Assembly: GCA_937927755.1 (NCBI GenBank)
Contig: CALBDB010000091.1
Location: 1-54,349 of the forward strand
Direction: 5' to 3'
DNA length: 54,349 nucleotides
Origin: an uncultured Lysobacterales bacterium
GTDB taxonomy: Bacteria > Pseudomonadota > Gammaproteobacteria > Xanthomonadales > SZUA-36
Under the pieces are notes generated by a model. The model searched no databases. It saw only the letters and a list, made by a program, of their open reading frames with translations, and was not told the DNA's origin. Made by a program: the position numbers and the translations under genes. Below, piece after piece: positions 43,855-53,210 of the stretch (the stretch's first letter is position 1; each line of letters opens with the position of its first letter).

Positions 43855-44670
43855 CTATCCATCTTTTTTGTCATTACTGCCTTGATCCTTACTCTTGTTG
43901 TTCATCATATTGCGAATGGCGTTCTGGTATGCCGATGGCGCTGCTCGCCTGTTGCCGCCTTCAGACTGCTCATTGCTTTGAGCCTGCTGGGCTTCCTGCT
44001 CCAGGCGCAGTTCTTCTCGTCTCTCAGCGATACGCTGACGAATTTGCTCCGCCCTGCTCAGAGGTTCTCCGTCTTCATCTGCTTTTTTCCCGACCTCTGC
44101 CTGGGCTGTCTTTGCCGGCGGGGGCTTGGGTGGTTGTTTTATTGCGACGTCGTGGACCTGCAACTTCAAGGCCAGTGATTGACCATCATTTGACTTAAGC
44201 ACCACGCTGCGCGGTTTGACTTCACTGACCTGCCAACCCGTAAACTCGCCGGTCAATGACTGGCCCTCGTGCGCCATTAAAGTCTCCAGGGCCTCTTCTG
44301 AAGGGGTCAATGATGCGATCCTCATACCCGGTGTAATGATGATACCGGTCAATTTCACGTCCGGAGCATCTTTCACAGCAATGGTGGTGTCTTCCGCCTG
44401 CTCACCTTCATCGGCGTCATCATCAATTTCAGGAAGCCGGGATTGATTGAATACCGGTTTCTCATTAATAACCAGGATATCATCCAGGGCGGCAACCTGG
44501 CGCGCAGCCAAAACGGTTTCTGTTCCATCGGCACGGTCTGCTTCCGCCTCGGCCAGGCTCACCGAAACAGGCAAGTTCGAGGCGATGGCCATTACCAGTG
44601 CCAACAGGATAAGGACACCACTGATCGCTGCAAGCGCCATACCCAGCGGATTATCCTGCAACCACTTCAT
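43855..44670 (-). CDS. gspN: Type II secretion protein GspN (XpsN-like, GspC-type linker)
   Basis: Bitopic inner-membrane protein expected to connect the inner-membrane platform with the secretin. The 271 residues have one membrane helix (about 12-31), a spacer, the short motif NEKPVFNQSRLP and a domain like the GspC homology region (VKLTGIIITPGMRIASL, then GWQVSEVKPRSVVLK). The last 85 residues are highly charged (QIRQRIAERREELRLEQEAQQ) and low in complexity, an unusual tail. Position between gspM and gspD matches xpsN; no separate gspC exists here. Confidence 0.82.
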   Translation of the reverse strand: MKWLQDNPLGMALAAISGVLILLALVMAIASNLPVSVSLAEAEADRADGTETVLAARQVAALDDILVINEKPVFNQSRLPEIDDDADEGEQAEDTTIAVKDAPDVKLTGIIITPGMRIASLTPSEEALETLMAHEGQSLTGEFTGWQVSEVKPRSVVLKSNDGQSLALKLQVHDVAIKQPPKPPPAKTAQAEVGKKADEDGEPLSRAEQIRQRIAERREELRLEQEAQQAQSNEQSEGGNRRAAPSAYQNAIRNMMNNKSKDQGSNDKKDG

Positions 44671-45251
44671 TTCAGATACCCCGATACATTGAAGCGTATA
44701 TCCAGTGCGCCCTGCTTCTGGGCGGGGGCATTCCTGCTTCGGCTTCTTGTTCTCGGCCGGATGATGTTCAGATCATCCACCAGCATCAGTGGTTCGCTGG
44801 TTTCCATCCCGTATAACACCTGCAGGAAATCTTCGGCATTACAACGCATCCGGACATTGACTGTCACCTTTTCAAAACGCTCCTGCACGCGTGGCCTTAC
44901 CGGCTGGCGGCTGACGATCTGGCAGCTGTCATCCGCAAGGGTGCGAACCATCTCCCCGATACTTCCTGACATTGCCGCTGCCGCCTCATCAAAAGAGGGG
45001 TATTCGAGGAACAGGTTGGCATCGCTCTTTGCGTTGCGAAGCTCGTTTAAACGAACCTGTAATGGCGCACGCTGGGCTGAAACACTCTGAAAACGGGCCA
45101 GTTGCTCGCGCAGGTCGCTTATTTCCCCGGCATACTCACGGTGACGCAGCACGAACCAATGAAAAAACAGCAAATACACCAACAACACCGCGATGACCAG
45201 CAACATCAGCGCCGTTGCTTTTGAATTGCGTTGATCAGGTATGACTTGCAT
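44667..45251 (-). CDS. gspM: Type II secretion protein GspM
   Basis: Inner-membrane platform protein partnering GspL. The 194 residues have one N-terminal membrane helix (about 14-32), a coiled-coil-like segment (HREYAGEISDLREQLARF) and a ferredoxin-like periplasmic domain with VTVNVRMRCNAEDFLQVLYGME. ATG 45251 overlaps the gspL stop (TGATG) and the stop overlaps gspN (ATGA). Assigned by position, size and topology. Confidence 0.88.
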   Translation of the reverse strand: MQVIPDQRNSKATALMLLVIAVLLVYLLFFHWFVLRHREYAGEISDLREQLARFQSVSAQRAPLQVRLNELRNAKSDANLFLEYPSFDEAAAAMSGSIGEMVRTLADDSCQIVSRQPVRPRVQERFEKVTVNVRMRCNAEDFLQVLYGMETSEPLMLVDDLNIIRPRTRSRSRNAPAQKQGALDIRFNVSGYLK

Positions 45252-46369
45252 CAACCGGCATCCTGTAAAACATTATCCGCACTCAGGTCAAAAATCTCTT
45301 TCCCGCTTCGAGTATCGAGTCTCGTTGGCCCCCTGAAAGATGCATTCTCGAAATGGGCTGAATCATTGATCAGTTCAATCAGGCTTTGGGCGTTATCCGA
45401 TTTACCCTGCATCTGTGTTGTCTCAGCATGCAGGGACAAACGGTCAAGGAAAGTATTTAAGGGCAGGACGCGGGTCAGCTCCGCCAACATCTCAACCTTG
45501 TACCCATTCTGAATTTTGTGGGTCTGCATAAAACCTGCAGCCTCGGTGGCATCATCAATCTGTTTTCGAATCTGCTGGACCGCCATTGCCTCTGCGCGCA
45601 CGCTCTCAATGGCCTCTTCAATTTCCTCGACCTGGTTTTTACGGAACCACAGAGACTGCGCCATGACAAACACCATCAGAAACACAGTCACCGCTCCAAT
45701 AGCCCAATTCACACGCGCCTGCTGATTAATAATGTGGTGTCGCATCGCATCTGGCAGCAGATTTACACCCAAAGGCCGTTCATCGGTTGCCACATCGACA
45801 CCGGTGGGCGCCAAACCCAGCTTTTTGAGTATCTCGACCTTAGCAACTACCGGCTCACTTTTTGTCACAAAAAGTTCAAACTGGATCTGACCTGCTTCGC
45901 GGTCACGGTTCAGAATACGCCAGTTGTAATAAACTTCTTCAGCCTGGAATGGCGTATGTTTGTCCATTTCATAGGCGAGTGCCTGTCGCAGATTGGCTTC
46001 GGCGGCAAGTGGCATCACCACTTGCGTGCGCAATACGACGGCATCAGGGAGAAGAAGGTCGCGGCTCACTTCGGTAAGCTCATGCTGCTGCAACAACTCA
46101 CGTATCCGCTGCTGCTGCAGCTGGACATCACCTTCGGTGGAGAAAGACTCAAGTGACTGGATTGACGCCGCATCATCGACGGCCAGGGAAATATCACCTT
46201 CACCCAACTGTATCAACAGGCGGCGCCGGGCATATTGCATTCGCGCCCGAAAGCTTGTCGGCATCGCATTGCGCAGTTCTTCAACCCACCATTGAAAAAA
46301 CTGGCCGGCGGACCCGTTCACAAAGCGTAAGCGAATATTCTGGATCGTGTTATTAAATGCGAAAGCCAT
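45251..46369 (-). CDS. gspL: Type II secretion protein GspL
   Basis: Inner-membrane platform protein that recruits the ATPase GspE through its cytoplasmic actin-like domain. The 372 residues contain a cytoplasmic part (about 1-215), a membrane helix near 220-240 (WAIGAVTVFLMVFVMAQ) and a PilN-like periplasmic domain (coiled coil, then LTRVLPLNTFLDRLSLHAE). The segment YEMDKHTPFQAEEVYYNW is typical of GspL/PilM-related domains. It lies 15 bp after gspK. Confidence 0.92.
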   Translation of the reverse strand: MAFAFNNTIQNIRLRFVNGSAGQFFQWWVEELRNAMPTSFRARMQYARRRLLIQLGEGDISLAVDDAASIQSLESFSTEGDVQLQQQRIRELLQQHELTEVSRDLLLPDAVVLRTQVVMPLAAEANLRQALAYEMDKHTPFQAEEVYYNWRILNRDREAGQIQFELFVTKSEPVVAKVEILKKLGLAPTGVDVATDERPLGVNLLPDAMRHHIINQQARVNWAIGAVTVFLMVFVMAQSLWFRKNQVEEIEEAIESVRAEAMAVQQIRKQIDDATEAAGFMQTHKIQNGYKVEMLAELTRVLPLNTFLDRLSLHAETTQMQGKSDNAQSLIELINDSAHFENASFRGPTRLDTRSGKEIFDLSADNVLQDAG

Positions 46370-46384
46370 TGGTGCCAGGTAGTC

Positions 46385-47281
46385 CTAGTTTTGAAATCCT
46401 TCACGCCAGCGCAATACACGGTAGGGACTGCCACTTCGGTTTGCCCCAAGCCGGATTGTGGCCTGTAATTGTTCCCACACGCCATTGGGCATGGTGGCCC
46501 TGGCCTTGATACTATACGTGACCCCTCTGCCTTGTTCCATGACAACGATGCCATTCGGCAACTCCGTACCCAGCGAGTCTCCAGGTTGTTGAGAGTTTCT
46601 TTGCTCCACAAAGTTCACTGCTTCTTCATAAGTTATGTCCGGCATCGCCATCAGCGCCTCTACCGGTGCAAAAGCAGGGTCGGGCTGAGCTGCCCGGGAG
46701 AAAGTTGTAATACCCGGTTCAAGTTTTCGGTACAACTCGTATTGCATACCAATGACCTGCAGCAATTCTTCGCTCATCATGAAAGGTCTGTTAGCAGGGC
46801 CAACCTCCAGGCCTGCTGCAAAATAGGCATCCTCCTCGGCTCCATTCACACGTTCCAGTTCATCTGCATCGCGCCAATCCAAAACGGCAGCAGCCAGCAA
46901 CTCAGACTCGTCCACACTCATCCCATGCCCGATAAACATGTTTGCCAGTGTCAACTCGTCCGCTGCATTGATATCCAATTTGCCACGCTCATCAATTGCG
47001 CTGACCTCCAGCAGGATACCGTTGAGCTCCTGCTGATAAACCCGGCCATCCGCCCGCATCCGGCTTAATTCGTCCGGGTCGCGCAGGGCTAGTACGGCCA
47101 GGTTGATTGCAGCTTCGGCACTCAGCCTTGCCTGCGTCCCTGATAATAAGGAATGAGCCTCCATCCGGTCCATTCTCGCCATCAGCGAGAACGAACCCGT
47201 GATAATCGTCAACAACAACAAGATCCATAGCACCAGGACCAGTGCTATACCATTCTGTTTATTGAAGCAGTAACCGTTCAT
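46385..47281 (-). CDS. gspK: Type II secretion minor pseudopilin GspK
   Basis: Tip pseudopilin that caps the T2SS pseudopilus with GspI and GspJ. The 298 residues begin with a short leader, the cleavage glycine (NG/IALVLVLWILLLLTIITG) and no glutamate at +5, as expected only for GspK. Two SAM-like insert elements around KLDINAADELTLANMF are typical. The ATG overlaps the gspJ stop (ATGA). Confidence 0.95.
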   Translation of the reverse strand: MNGYCFNKQNGIALVLVLWILLLLTIITGSFSLMARMDRMEAHSLLSGTQARLSAEAAINLAVLALRDPDELSRMRADGRVYQQELNGILLEVSAIDERGKLDINAADELTLANMFIGHGMSVDESELLAAAVLDWRDADELERVNGAEEDAYFAAGLEVGPANRPFMMSEELLQVIGMQYELYRKLEPGITTFSRAAQPDPAFAPVEALMAMPDITYEEAVNFVEQRNSQQPGDSLGTELPNGIVVMEQGRGVTYSIKARATMPNGVWEQLQATIRLGANRSGSPYRVLRWREGFQN

Positions 47282-48009
47282 TGTTCCCTGGCCGAGCCGC
47301 CGCCCTTGATCAGCTCGCGCATTTTCTGCTGATAAGTCGTATCTACTTTCCCTGCCCCTTGTATCGCGGATTCATCCAAACGGACTCCGGCCACAAGCTC
47401 CGGCCACTGAACCTGCAAATCTTCGTGAAGCTCAATATATACGCGTACAGCAACCGGCAATAAACCGGGCTGATCCCAGCTTTGCATCCAGGGTGTCAGC
47501 ACGCCCTCTTCATCACGCCCCAGGAATTCAAAACCTGCGGATTGAACGCCTTCAAGCAAAACTACCGGGTCCCGGTCATGCAGTCGTGTCTCCTCAAACC
47601 CCTGCAGCAAGGCATGGCTGAACTGCAAGATACCGCCATCATCGCCATTTACCAACTCCAGTGACTGTACCTGTGGGCCACCCGAACCCAGGTAGCCCGG
47701 CATCGTCGCGACATACTGAATGCTGTTGCTGTCACCTACAAAGACTACGCGCGTTTCATCACGGTCGTCCGCCAGGCCAAAGGCCAGGGGCAGCATCTGG
47801 TTTAATTGCCGGCGTATGAACTGGTGCGTGGCCCGCACACTACCGCCTGCGGCCAGGATTACCTCGCCACGCTCTGCCGAGCGCGTTGCGGCACGTAAAC
47901 CGGTGTATGTCAGACCGAGCAGAATACTCATCAGGGTAATTGCTAGTAACAGTTCCACCAGGGTAAAACCTGCAGCCCGGTGCGGACTATGAATGACCCG
48001 CGCAGTCAT
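47278..48009 (-). CDS. gspJ: Type II secretion minor pseudopilin GspJ
   Basis: Minor pseudopilin of the tip complex. ATG 48009 (MTARVIHSPHRAAGFTLVELLLA) gives 243 residues and an ATGA overlap with gspI; the frame is open upstream but that part overlaps gspI. The prepilin peptidase site G/FTLVE is followed by the hydrophobic helix, and LESVQ-type GspJ features such as VLLEGVQSAGFEFLG occur in the globular domain. Confidence 0.94.
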   Translation of the reverse strand: MTARVIHSPHRAAGFTLVELLLAITLMSILLGLTYTGLRAATRSAERGEVILAAGGSVRATHQFIRRQLNQMLPLAFGLADDRDETRVVFVGDSNSIQYVATMPGYLGSGGPQVQSLELVNGDDGGILQFSHALLQGFEETRLHDRDPVVLLEGVQSAGFEFLGRDEEGVLTPWMQSWDQPGLLPVAVRVYIELHEDLQVQWPELVAGVRLDESAIQGAGKVDTTYQQKMRELIKGGGSAREQ

Positions 48010-48452
48010 TGCCTGTTGGCCAGGGTGCTGCGTATGGTACTGAAATGCGTATTGCGTGGTTTCCGACCCGTCTGCCATTCAATATCCAGGTCAACCCAGT
48101 ACAATTCAACTCCCGACAATTCGGCCAGTTCCAGTGTCTGTGTATCCGCTTCACCGGCATCATACAAGTATATGCCCAGTCGCCACTGGTAACGATCCAT
48201 ACCCACGCCGCTGAACTCACTCTCCTCAACCGGTATTTCAGTGCCAACCAGGTCCATCAGTGACTGGGCAAGCAAGGCAACTTCTGTATCCTCGCTTGCC
48301 CTTCTGACGCTTCGCATTGAGCCGGCCACTATCTCGAGCACAGTTGCAAAGCTGATTGCAAAAATTACAAACGCAAGCATGACCTCCAGCAGTGTAAAGC
48401 CCCGGGAAGCCTGCCTGCCATGTTTGAACAACCCTGGTCTTGACGGCCTCAT
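48006..48452 (-). CDS. gspI: Type II secretion minor pseudopilin GspI
   Basis: Minor pseudopilin thought to start pseudopilus assembly with GspJ and GspK. The 148 residues have a basic leader, the G/FTLLEVMLAF cleavage site near 18-27, a hydrophobic helix and a small beta-rich domain. Overlaps with gspH and gspJ are both ATGA. Confidence 0.93.
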   Translation of the reverse strand: MRPSRPGLFKHGRQASRGFTLLEVMLAFVIFAISFATVLEIVAGSMRSVRRASEDTEVALLAQSLMDLVGTEIPVEESEFSGVGMDRYQWRLGIYLYDAGEADTQTLELAELSGVELYWVDLDIEWQTGRKPRNTHFSTIRSTLANRQ

Positions 48453-48919
48453 CCCTCTTTTCGCTCCAGAGTTGTCTCGCCGGTCAACCAGGCCACGTTA
48501 ACGCGGTATTCACGTTCATTGACGGTTAACTCGATATGGCCGCCGGTCGACCCGCCGTCGGGGAAAAACCGTATGCCTGCTACATCTTCGGATGTAATCT
48601 CCGAGCGCGCAGTCGTGACCGTGACATCGATACCCTCGGGGAGCTTGATCTGATCACGGCCCGGTGCCTGGTAACTGCGGTTTTCGGTATTCACCTCAAA
48701 AACCTGTTCCGATTTGTCAATGATCGCCCGGGCCCTCGTATAACGCAGGGAAGCCACCAGTTTTCTTGCCGCAGACCTCGCCTCCGCTCCGGATACGCTG
48801 CTCGACATCGAGGTCGCAACCATACCCAGCACCAACGTAATCACAACCATAACCACCATTACTTCGACAAGGGTAAAACCTTTGCCACTCGCATGATTTG
48901 TATGTGAACACATTTTCAT
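48449..48919 (-). CDS. gspH: Type II secretion minor pseudopilin GspH
   Basis: Minor pseudopilin joining the tip complex to the GspG fibre. The start ATG 48919 (MKMCSHTNHASGKGFTLVEV) gives 156 residues; the ORF is open to 48991 but only through a TTG. Cleavage motif G/FTLVEVMVVM, a hydrophobic helix and GIRFFPDGGSTGG, a typical GspH C-terminal motif, are visible. It is 62 bp after gspG. Confidence 0.93.
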   Translation of the reverse strand: MKMCSHTNHASGKGFTLVEVMVVMVVITLVLGMVATSMSSSVSGAEARSAARKLVASLRYTRARAIIDKSEQVFEVNTENRSYQAPGRDQIKLPEGIDVTVTTARSEITSEDVAGIRFFPDGGSTGGHIELTVNEREYRVNVAWLTGETTLERKEG

Positions 48920-48981
48920 TGAAACCCTGTTCCCAGTTTGTGCCGGGATACCGGTGCAACCCGGGAACCCATAATTATTGT

Positions 48982-49413
48982 TTATTCCCAACTAGTGATA
49001 TCGGCATTCTTTCCTTCACCACCCCGCTGGCGATCAGCACCGAAAGACAGGATATCAAAATCACCGTGTTCCCCGGGGACACTGTACTGATAGGGCTGGC
49101 CCCATGGATCCTTTAACAGGGAGTTCTTGATATACGGGCCATTCCAGCCCGTTACCCCGGAGGGTTCGTTAACCAAATCCTCCAGCGTCGAAGGCGTATC
49201 ACCCGTGTCGAGGTAGAAACTCTCAACCGACATTGAGATCCGGCTGATTTGCGATGAAGCCGCTTTGACCTTGGCGCTTTCTGCTTTGCCGATAATGCCA
49301 GGTAACACCAGGCCGGCAATCAACGCCAGGATAACCAGTACCAGTAGTAATTCAACCAGCGTGAACCCGCGCTGCCGATTGTTTTTCGTCTTGAAACGTT
49401 TCTTGAAATCCAT
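48982..49413 (-). CDS. gspG: Type II secretion major pseudopilin GspG
   Basis: Main subunit of the pseudopilus. The 143 residues show the leader, G/FTLVELLLVLVILALIAG, and the family C-terminal pattern LKDPWGQPYQY followed by DILSFGADRQRGGEGKNADI, which includes the calcium-site region. AGGAGG lies upstream of the ATG. Gene order and length are normal. Confidence 0.98.
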   Translation of the reverse strand: MDFKKRFKTKNNRQRGFTLVELLLVLVILALIAGLVLPGIIGKAESAKVKAASSQISRISMSVESFYLDTGDTPSTLEDLVNEPSGVTGWNGPYIKNSLLKDPWGQPYQYSVPGEHGDFDILSFGADRQRGGEGKNADITSWE

Positions 49414-49514
49414 TCCCGAAGCCTCCTGTCAGGTTTTCTAATTTTATGACCGGTCAGAGCCCTGGGAATCAGCCGGCCAAGTCATTCAAATCTCTGCTAT
49501 CTGTGACCCTGTCC

Positions 49515-50729
49515 TTATCCGACCAGTTCATTAATGCCCATTATTGCCAGTAATACCGACATGACGATGGTGCCGATCATAACGGCCATCAACAGTGTTA
49601 TAACTGGTGTGAAAATCGTCAGCAAGCGGTCAATGGTATAACGCACTTCCTTGTCATAGGTGTCTGCCACTTTCAAAAGCATGACATCCAACTGGCCAGT
49701 TTCCTCCCCGACGCTGACCATCTGTAATGCGAGCCGGGGAAACTGGCCGTTTTCTGCAAGATTATGAGCCAGTCCACCGCCTGTTTTGACCTTTTGCGTA
49801 GTAGCTTCAACACTCTGTCTCAGCACGCTGTTGCTCATCACATTGCGGGCAATCGACAAGCCGGACAGCAACGGCACACCATTGCTTAGCAGCGTGCCCA
49901 GCGTGCGTGTAAGGCGCGCAATTTCCATCTTGGCGACCAGGTCGCCCACCCAGCGCATGCTGAGCACCCTCGTGTCCCAGCGCAAACGTTTTTCCGGGTC
50001 GGCCAGCATTCGCCGAAAAAGCACAACCCCGATTACCGTCAGGCCAATAAGACCCCACCAGAAATTCTGCAGGACCCCGCCAAATGCCAGCACAATCTTG
50101 GTAATCATTGGAAGGTCACCACCCAGTTCCTCAAAGATAGGTGTGAACTGGGGGATCACGTAGACCAGTAAAAGAACCAGTGAACCACCGGCCAATACCA
50201 TTAGCATGATGGGGTAAATCATCGCGGAAACCACGCTGTCTTTCAGGTCTTTGGATCTTTCCAGGTAATCTGCCAATCGATCCAGCGTGGTATCCAGCGA
50301 CCCGCCAACTTCACCGGCGCGCACCATGTTGATAAACAACCTGCTGAACGAACCGTGTTGCGCATCCAACGCATCCGAAAGGCTTCCGCCCTCTCTTACC
50401 TGGTCACGTACAGCCGTTATGGTCTGCTTGATACGCTCATTTTCAGCCAGTTCCAGTAACACCTGGAGGGAACGGTCAAGCGGTAAGCCGGCACCCAACA
50501 AGGTTGCCAACTGCTGAGTAAACTGACCGACTTCACGCGTGTTCATGCCACGCCTTCTGAGCCTCAGCGCATCAAAACTGAAACCACCCTTACCCGCCAC
50601 GTTGGCCGACAGGGGAATATTTCCGCTTTCCTGGAGCTTGGCGATAACCGAGGCCTCGGAACCGGCCTCCATTGTGCCGCGTACGGTTTCACCGGAAGGG
50701 GAAACCGCTTTGTACTCAAATATCGGCAT
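49515..50729 (-). CDS. gspF: Type II secretion inner-membrane protein GspF
   Basis: Polytopic platform protein of the T2SS. The start ATG 50729 (MPIFEYKAVSPSGE) gives 404 residues and a one-base overlap with the gspE stop. Two homologous GspF cytoplasmic domains (about 70-195 and 270-395) separate three membrane segments; FTQQLATLLGAGLPL and MVRAGEVGGSLD are typical of the first. About 100 bp separate it from gspG. Confidence 0.97.
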   Translation of the reverse strand: MPIFEYKAVSPSGETVRGTMEAGSEASVIAKLQESGNIPLSANVAGKGGFSFDALRLRRRGMNTREVGQFTQQLATLLGAGLPLDRSLQVLLELAENERIKQTITAVRDQVREGGSLSDALDAQHGSFSRLFINMVRAGEVGGSLDTTLDRLADYLERSKDLKDSVVSAMIYPIMLMVLAGGSLVLLLVYVIPQFTPIFEELGGDLPMITKIVLAFGGVLQNFWWGLIGLTVIGVVLFRRMLADPEKRLRWDTRVLSMRWVGDLVAKMEIARLTRTLGTLLSNGVPLLSGLSIARNVMSNSVLRQSVEATTQKVKTGGGLAHNLAENGQFPRLALQMVSVGEETGQLDVMLLKVADTYDKEVRYTIDRLLTIFTPVITLLMAVMIGTIVMSVLLAIMGINELVG

Positions 50730-52459
50730 CAAGCTTCCTGGGTCACTCTGAGAACCTCTTCTATCGTGGTTACGCCCTGGAGGCACTTCATCAAGCCGTC
50801 CTGGTACATGGTCCGCATCCCTTCCCTGATTGCCTGCTCATGTATCTCGCCCGAGGTTGCCTGCTGCATGACCAGCCGGCGAATGGAATCCGACATCGGC
50901 AACAACTCCAGGATGCTTGTCCGGCCGTAGTAGCCGGTCGGGTTTTCCTCCGTTGCGATAGGCCGGTACACCGTGTAGCTGTCCTGCTTGACCAAATCTG
51001 CAAACCCCATTTCGGTTGCTATCTCCGGCAACAACTTCACGGGCTCCCTCGAGTCATCACCTAATGTCCTTACCAGGCGTTGGGCCAGGATGGCATTCAC
51101 CGTGGAGGTCAGAAGGTAATCCTCCACACCCATGTCCAGCATACGGGTAATACCGCCTGCGGCGTCATTGGTATGGATGGTGGACATCACCAGGTGACCG
51201 GTCAAAGCTGACTGGATTGCGATTCGCGCGGTTTCAAGATCACGCATTTCACCGATCATGATCACATCGGGATCCTGGCGCACGATGGCTCTGAGAGCAT
51301 GAGCAAAATCCAGGCCGATGGATGACTGCGCCTGGATCTGGTTGATGCCCTCAAGCTGGTATTCCACCGGGTCTTCCACCGTGATGATCTTTCTTTCGGG
51401 TGTATTGATCTGGCTCAGCGCTGTATAAAGTGTTGTCGTTTTACCCGAACCTGTCGGGCCGGTAACCAGGATAATTCCATGTGGCATTTCCAGGTTTCGT
51501 ACAAACTGGTTTTTTAGGCCCTCGTCAAAGCCCAGCGAGTCGAAATCCAACACGATGCTCTCGCGGTCGAGAATACGCATGACGACGCTTTCACCGTGAG
51601 AGGTGGGAATGGTAGAAACACGCAAATCCAATTCCTTGCCCTGCACACGGTGCATGATGCGGCCGTCTTGTGGCAGGCGGCGTTCAGCGATATTCAACCT
51701 GGCCATGATCTTGACACGGGAAATTACCGCGGCTGTTGAGCTGGCTGGCGGTGCTTCAACTTCCTGCAGGACACCGTCAATCCTGTAGCGCACCTTAAGC
51801 CTGTTCTCAAACGGCTCGATATGGATATCCGATGCGCGGGCCTCAACGGCCCTTTGCATAATCAGATTGACCAGGCGGATTACCGGGGCTTCAGAGGCAA
51901 GGTCACGAAGGTGCTCAACGTCTTCCAGGTCGTCACCCTCACCCTCACCGAGGGTGTCGATAATCTGACCCATGGCACTGCGACCAACGCCGTATAGCTT
52001 TTCGATACCATTCTCAATTTCAGACGCGACACCTACCTGCGGCTTAATGGTTTTGCCACTCGCCATTGCCAACGCTTTCAACGCAAATTCATCCCTGGGA
52101 TTTGCCATTACAACTACCATATCCGTATCGGTGACACTTACGGGCAACAACATGTTCTGTTTCAGGTAGCGGATCGACAACCCCCCAATATCAGGCGCTT
52201 CTTCCGGCAGGTCTGCGGTGGATATCAAGGGCAAATCCAAAAGGCTGGATTCAGCTTCGGCAACATCGCGTTCCGACACGAGTCCGAGACGCACCAGCAA
52301 GGTGATCAGATCACCTCCATTTTGATCGCGGAATGCTTCGGCACGCTTGAGGTCAGGCTTTTTCAGGCGGCCGCTTTCGATCAGGTAGGCACACACCTCG
52401 TCTTCGACGGCATCGGCTTGCTGTCCATTGTTTTTCTGTATTGCTTCGGTTGCTTGCAC
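50729..52459 (-). CDS. gspE: Type II secretion ATPase GspE without zinc motif
   Basis: Cytoplasmic ATPase that powers the T2SS. GTG 52459 with AGGGA upstream gives 576 residues; the frame opens further at a TTG. It has the N-terminal MshEN-like domains, Walker A GPTGSGKTTT, the Asp box, Walker B IMIGEMRDLETA and the His box HTNDAAGG. Other GspE proteins carry two CxxC pairs between the His box and the C-terminus. Here that region (TLGDDSREPVKLL to TGYYGRTSI) contains no cysteine, and only two cysteines exist in the whole protein. First gene of the operon. Confidence 0.96.
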   Translation of the reverse strand: MQATEAIQKNNGQQADAVEDEVCAYLIESGRLKKPDLKRAEAFRDQNGGDLITLLVRLGLVSERDVAEAESSLLDLPLISTADLPEEAPDIGGLSIRYLKQNMLLPVSVTDTDMVVVMANPRDEFALKALAMASGKTIKPQVGVASEIENGIEKLYGVGRSAMGQIIDTLGEGEGDDLEDVEHLRDLASEAPVIRLVNLIMQRAVEARASDIHIEPFENRLKVRYRIDGVLQEVEAPPASSTAAVISRVKIMARLNIAERRLPQDGRIMHRVQGKELDLRVSTIPTSHGESVVMRILDRESIVLDFDSLGFDEGLKNQFVRNLEMPHGIILVTGPTGSGKTTTLYTALSQINTPERKIITVEDPVEYQLEGINQIQAQSSIGLDFAHALRAIVRQDPDVIMIGEMRDLETARIAIQSALTGHLVMSTIHTNDAAGGITRMLDMGVEDYLLTSTVNAILAQRLVRTLGDDSREPVKLLPEIATEMGFADLVKQDSYTVYRPIATEENPTGYYGRTSILELLPMSDSIRRLVMQQATSGEIHEQAIREGMRTMYQDGLMKCLQGVTTIEEVLRVTQEA

Positions 52460-52586
52460 GTATTGTCCCTGCTGGTAGAGTCCAGAACTCAAATTATAGC
52501 CCTATCTGCCTGTCCATATTCGGGACCGGGCAGAGGGGTCCATTTCCGAACACAGACCACGATCAAGCATCAACAGTTCCCGCTGC

Positions 52587-53210
52587 TCAGGAATCTGCCT
52601 GCTTCTGCCAGCCTGTAAATTGTTCGATTAACTTCCAGTTGGCCAATACCCATAAGATTATCGGCGCCAGTGGCGGGAAAATTAAAACACCCAACTGGTA
52701 ACAAAGGGCAATCACTTCATCCGAAATGCCCGCATCAATAACAAGCTGGTGAGCATCAGGTCCAAAATTGAAAGCCAGCATCTTCAATGCTTGCCAGACA
52801 ACGCCCCAAACCTGTACCAACATGACACAAACATAGCCAATCAGCAGGACCCCTGTCTTCCTTGCCAGGGAAACACCCGAGGCCATCACCAGGCCGAATA
52901 ATAAGGGTAAGCCAAAACCATAGATCAACGGATTGATTATAAAACCCAAGGCCTCGCGGCTTCCGTCCGGGAACAGAAAGGGTATTTGTGTTTGCACCTG
53001 GAACAGGTAGTGGTGATCCGGGTTTGGAATGATGCCCATGTACTGGCTGCCCAGCAGACGCGCCAGTATTTCATCAGCAATCAGGCGTACCGGCATGCCA
53101 TGAAACGCGCTGAGGTAATACCAAAGCATAAAACCGAAAATCATCCACAGGAATGCCAGGATGAGCAATTCGCTTAAGCGCAGATCCCCGTTATCCGCTT
53201 TCTTTGCCAT
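52587..53210 (-). CDS. Polytopic membrane protein, resembles exosortase-H-associated family
   Basis: The 207 residues (ATG 53210) contain about four membrane helices: one near the N-terminus (LLILAFLWMIFGFMLWYYL), then three in the second half. NPLIYGFGLPLLFGLVMASG, VQVWGVVWQALKMLAF and YQLGVLIFPPLAPIILWVLAN resemble, from memory, proteins annotated as exosortase-H-associated. No exosortase is in the window, so that role is unproven. The start overlaps the purL stop as TGATG, indicating translational coupling, and gspE follows about 127 bp later. Confidence 0.6.
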   Translation of the reverse strand: MAKKADNGDLRLSELLILAFLWMIFGFMLWYYLSAFHGMPVRLIADEILARLLGSQYMGIIPNPDHHYLFQVQTQIPFLFPDGSREALGFIINPLIYGFGLPLLFGLVMASGVSLARKTGVLLIGYVCVMLVQVWGVVWQALKMLAFNFGPDAHQLVIDAGISDEVIALCYQLGVLIFPPLAPIILWVLANWKLIEQFTGWQKQADS

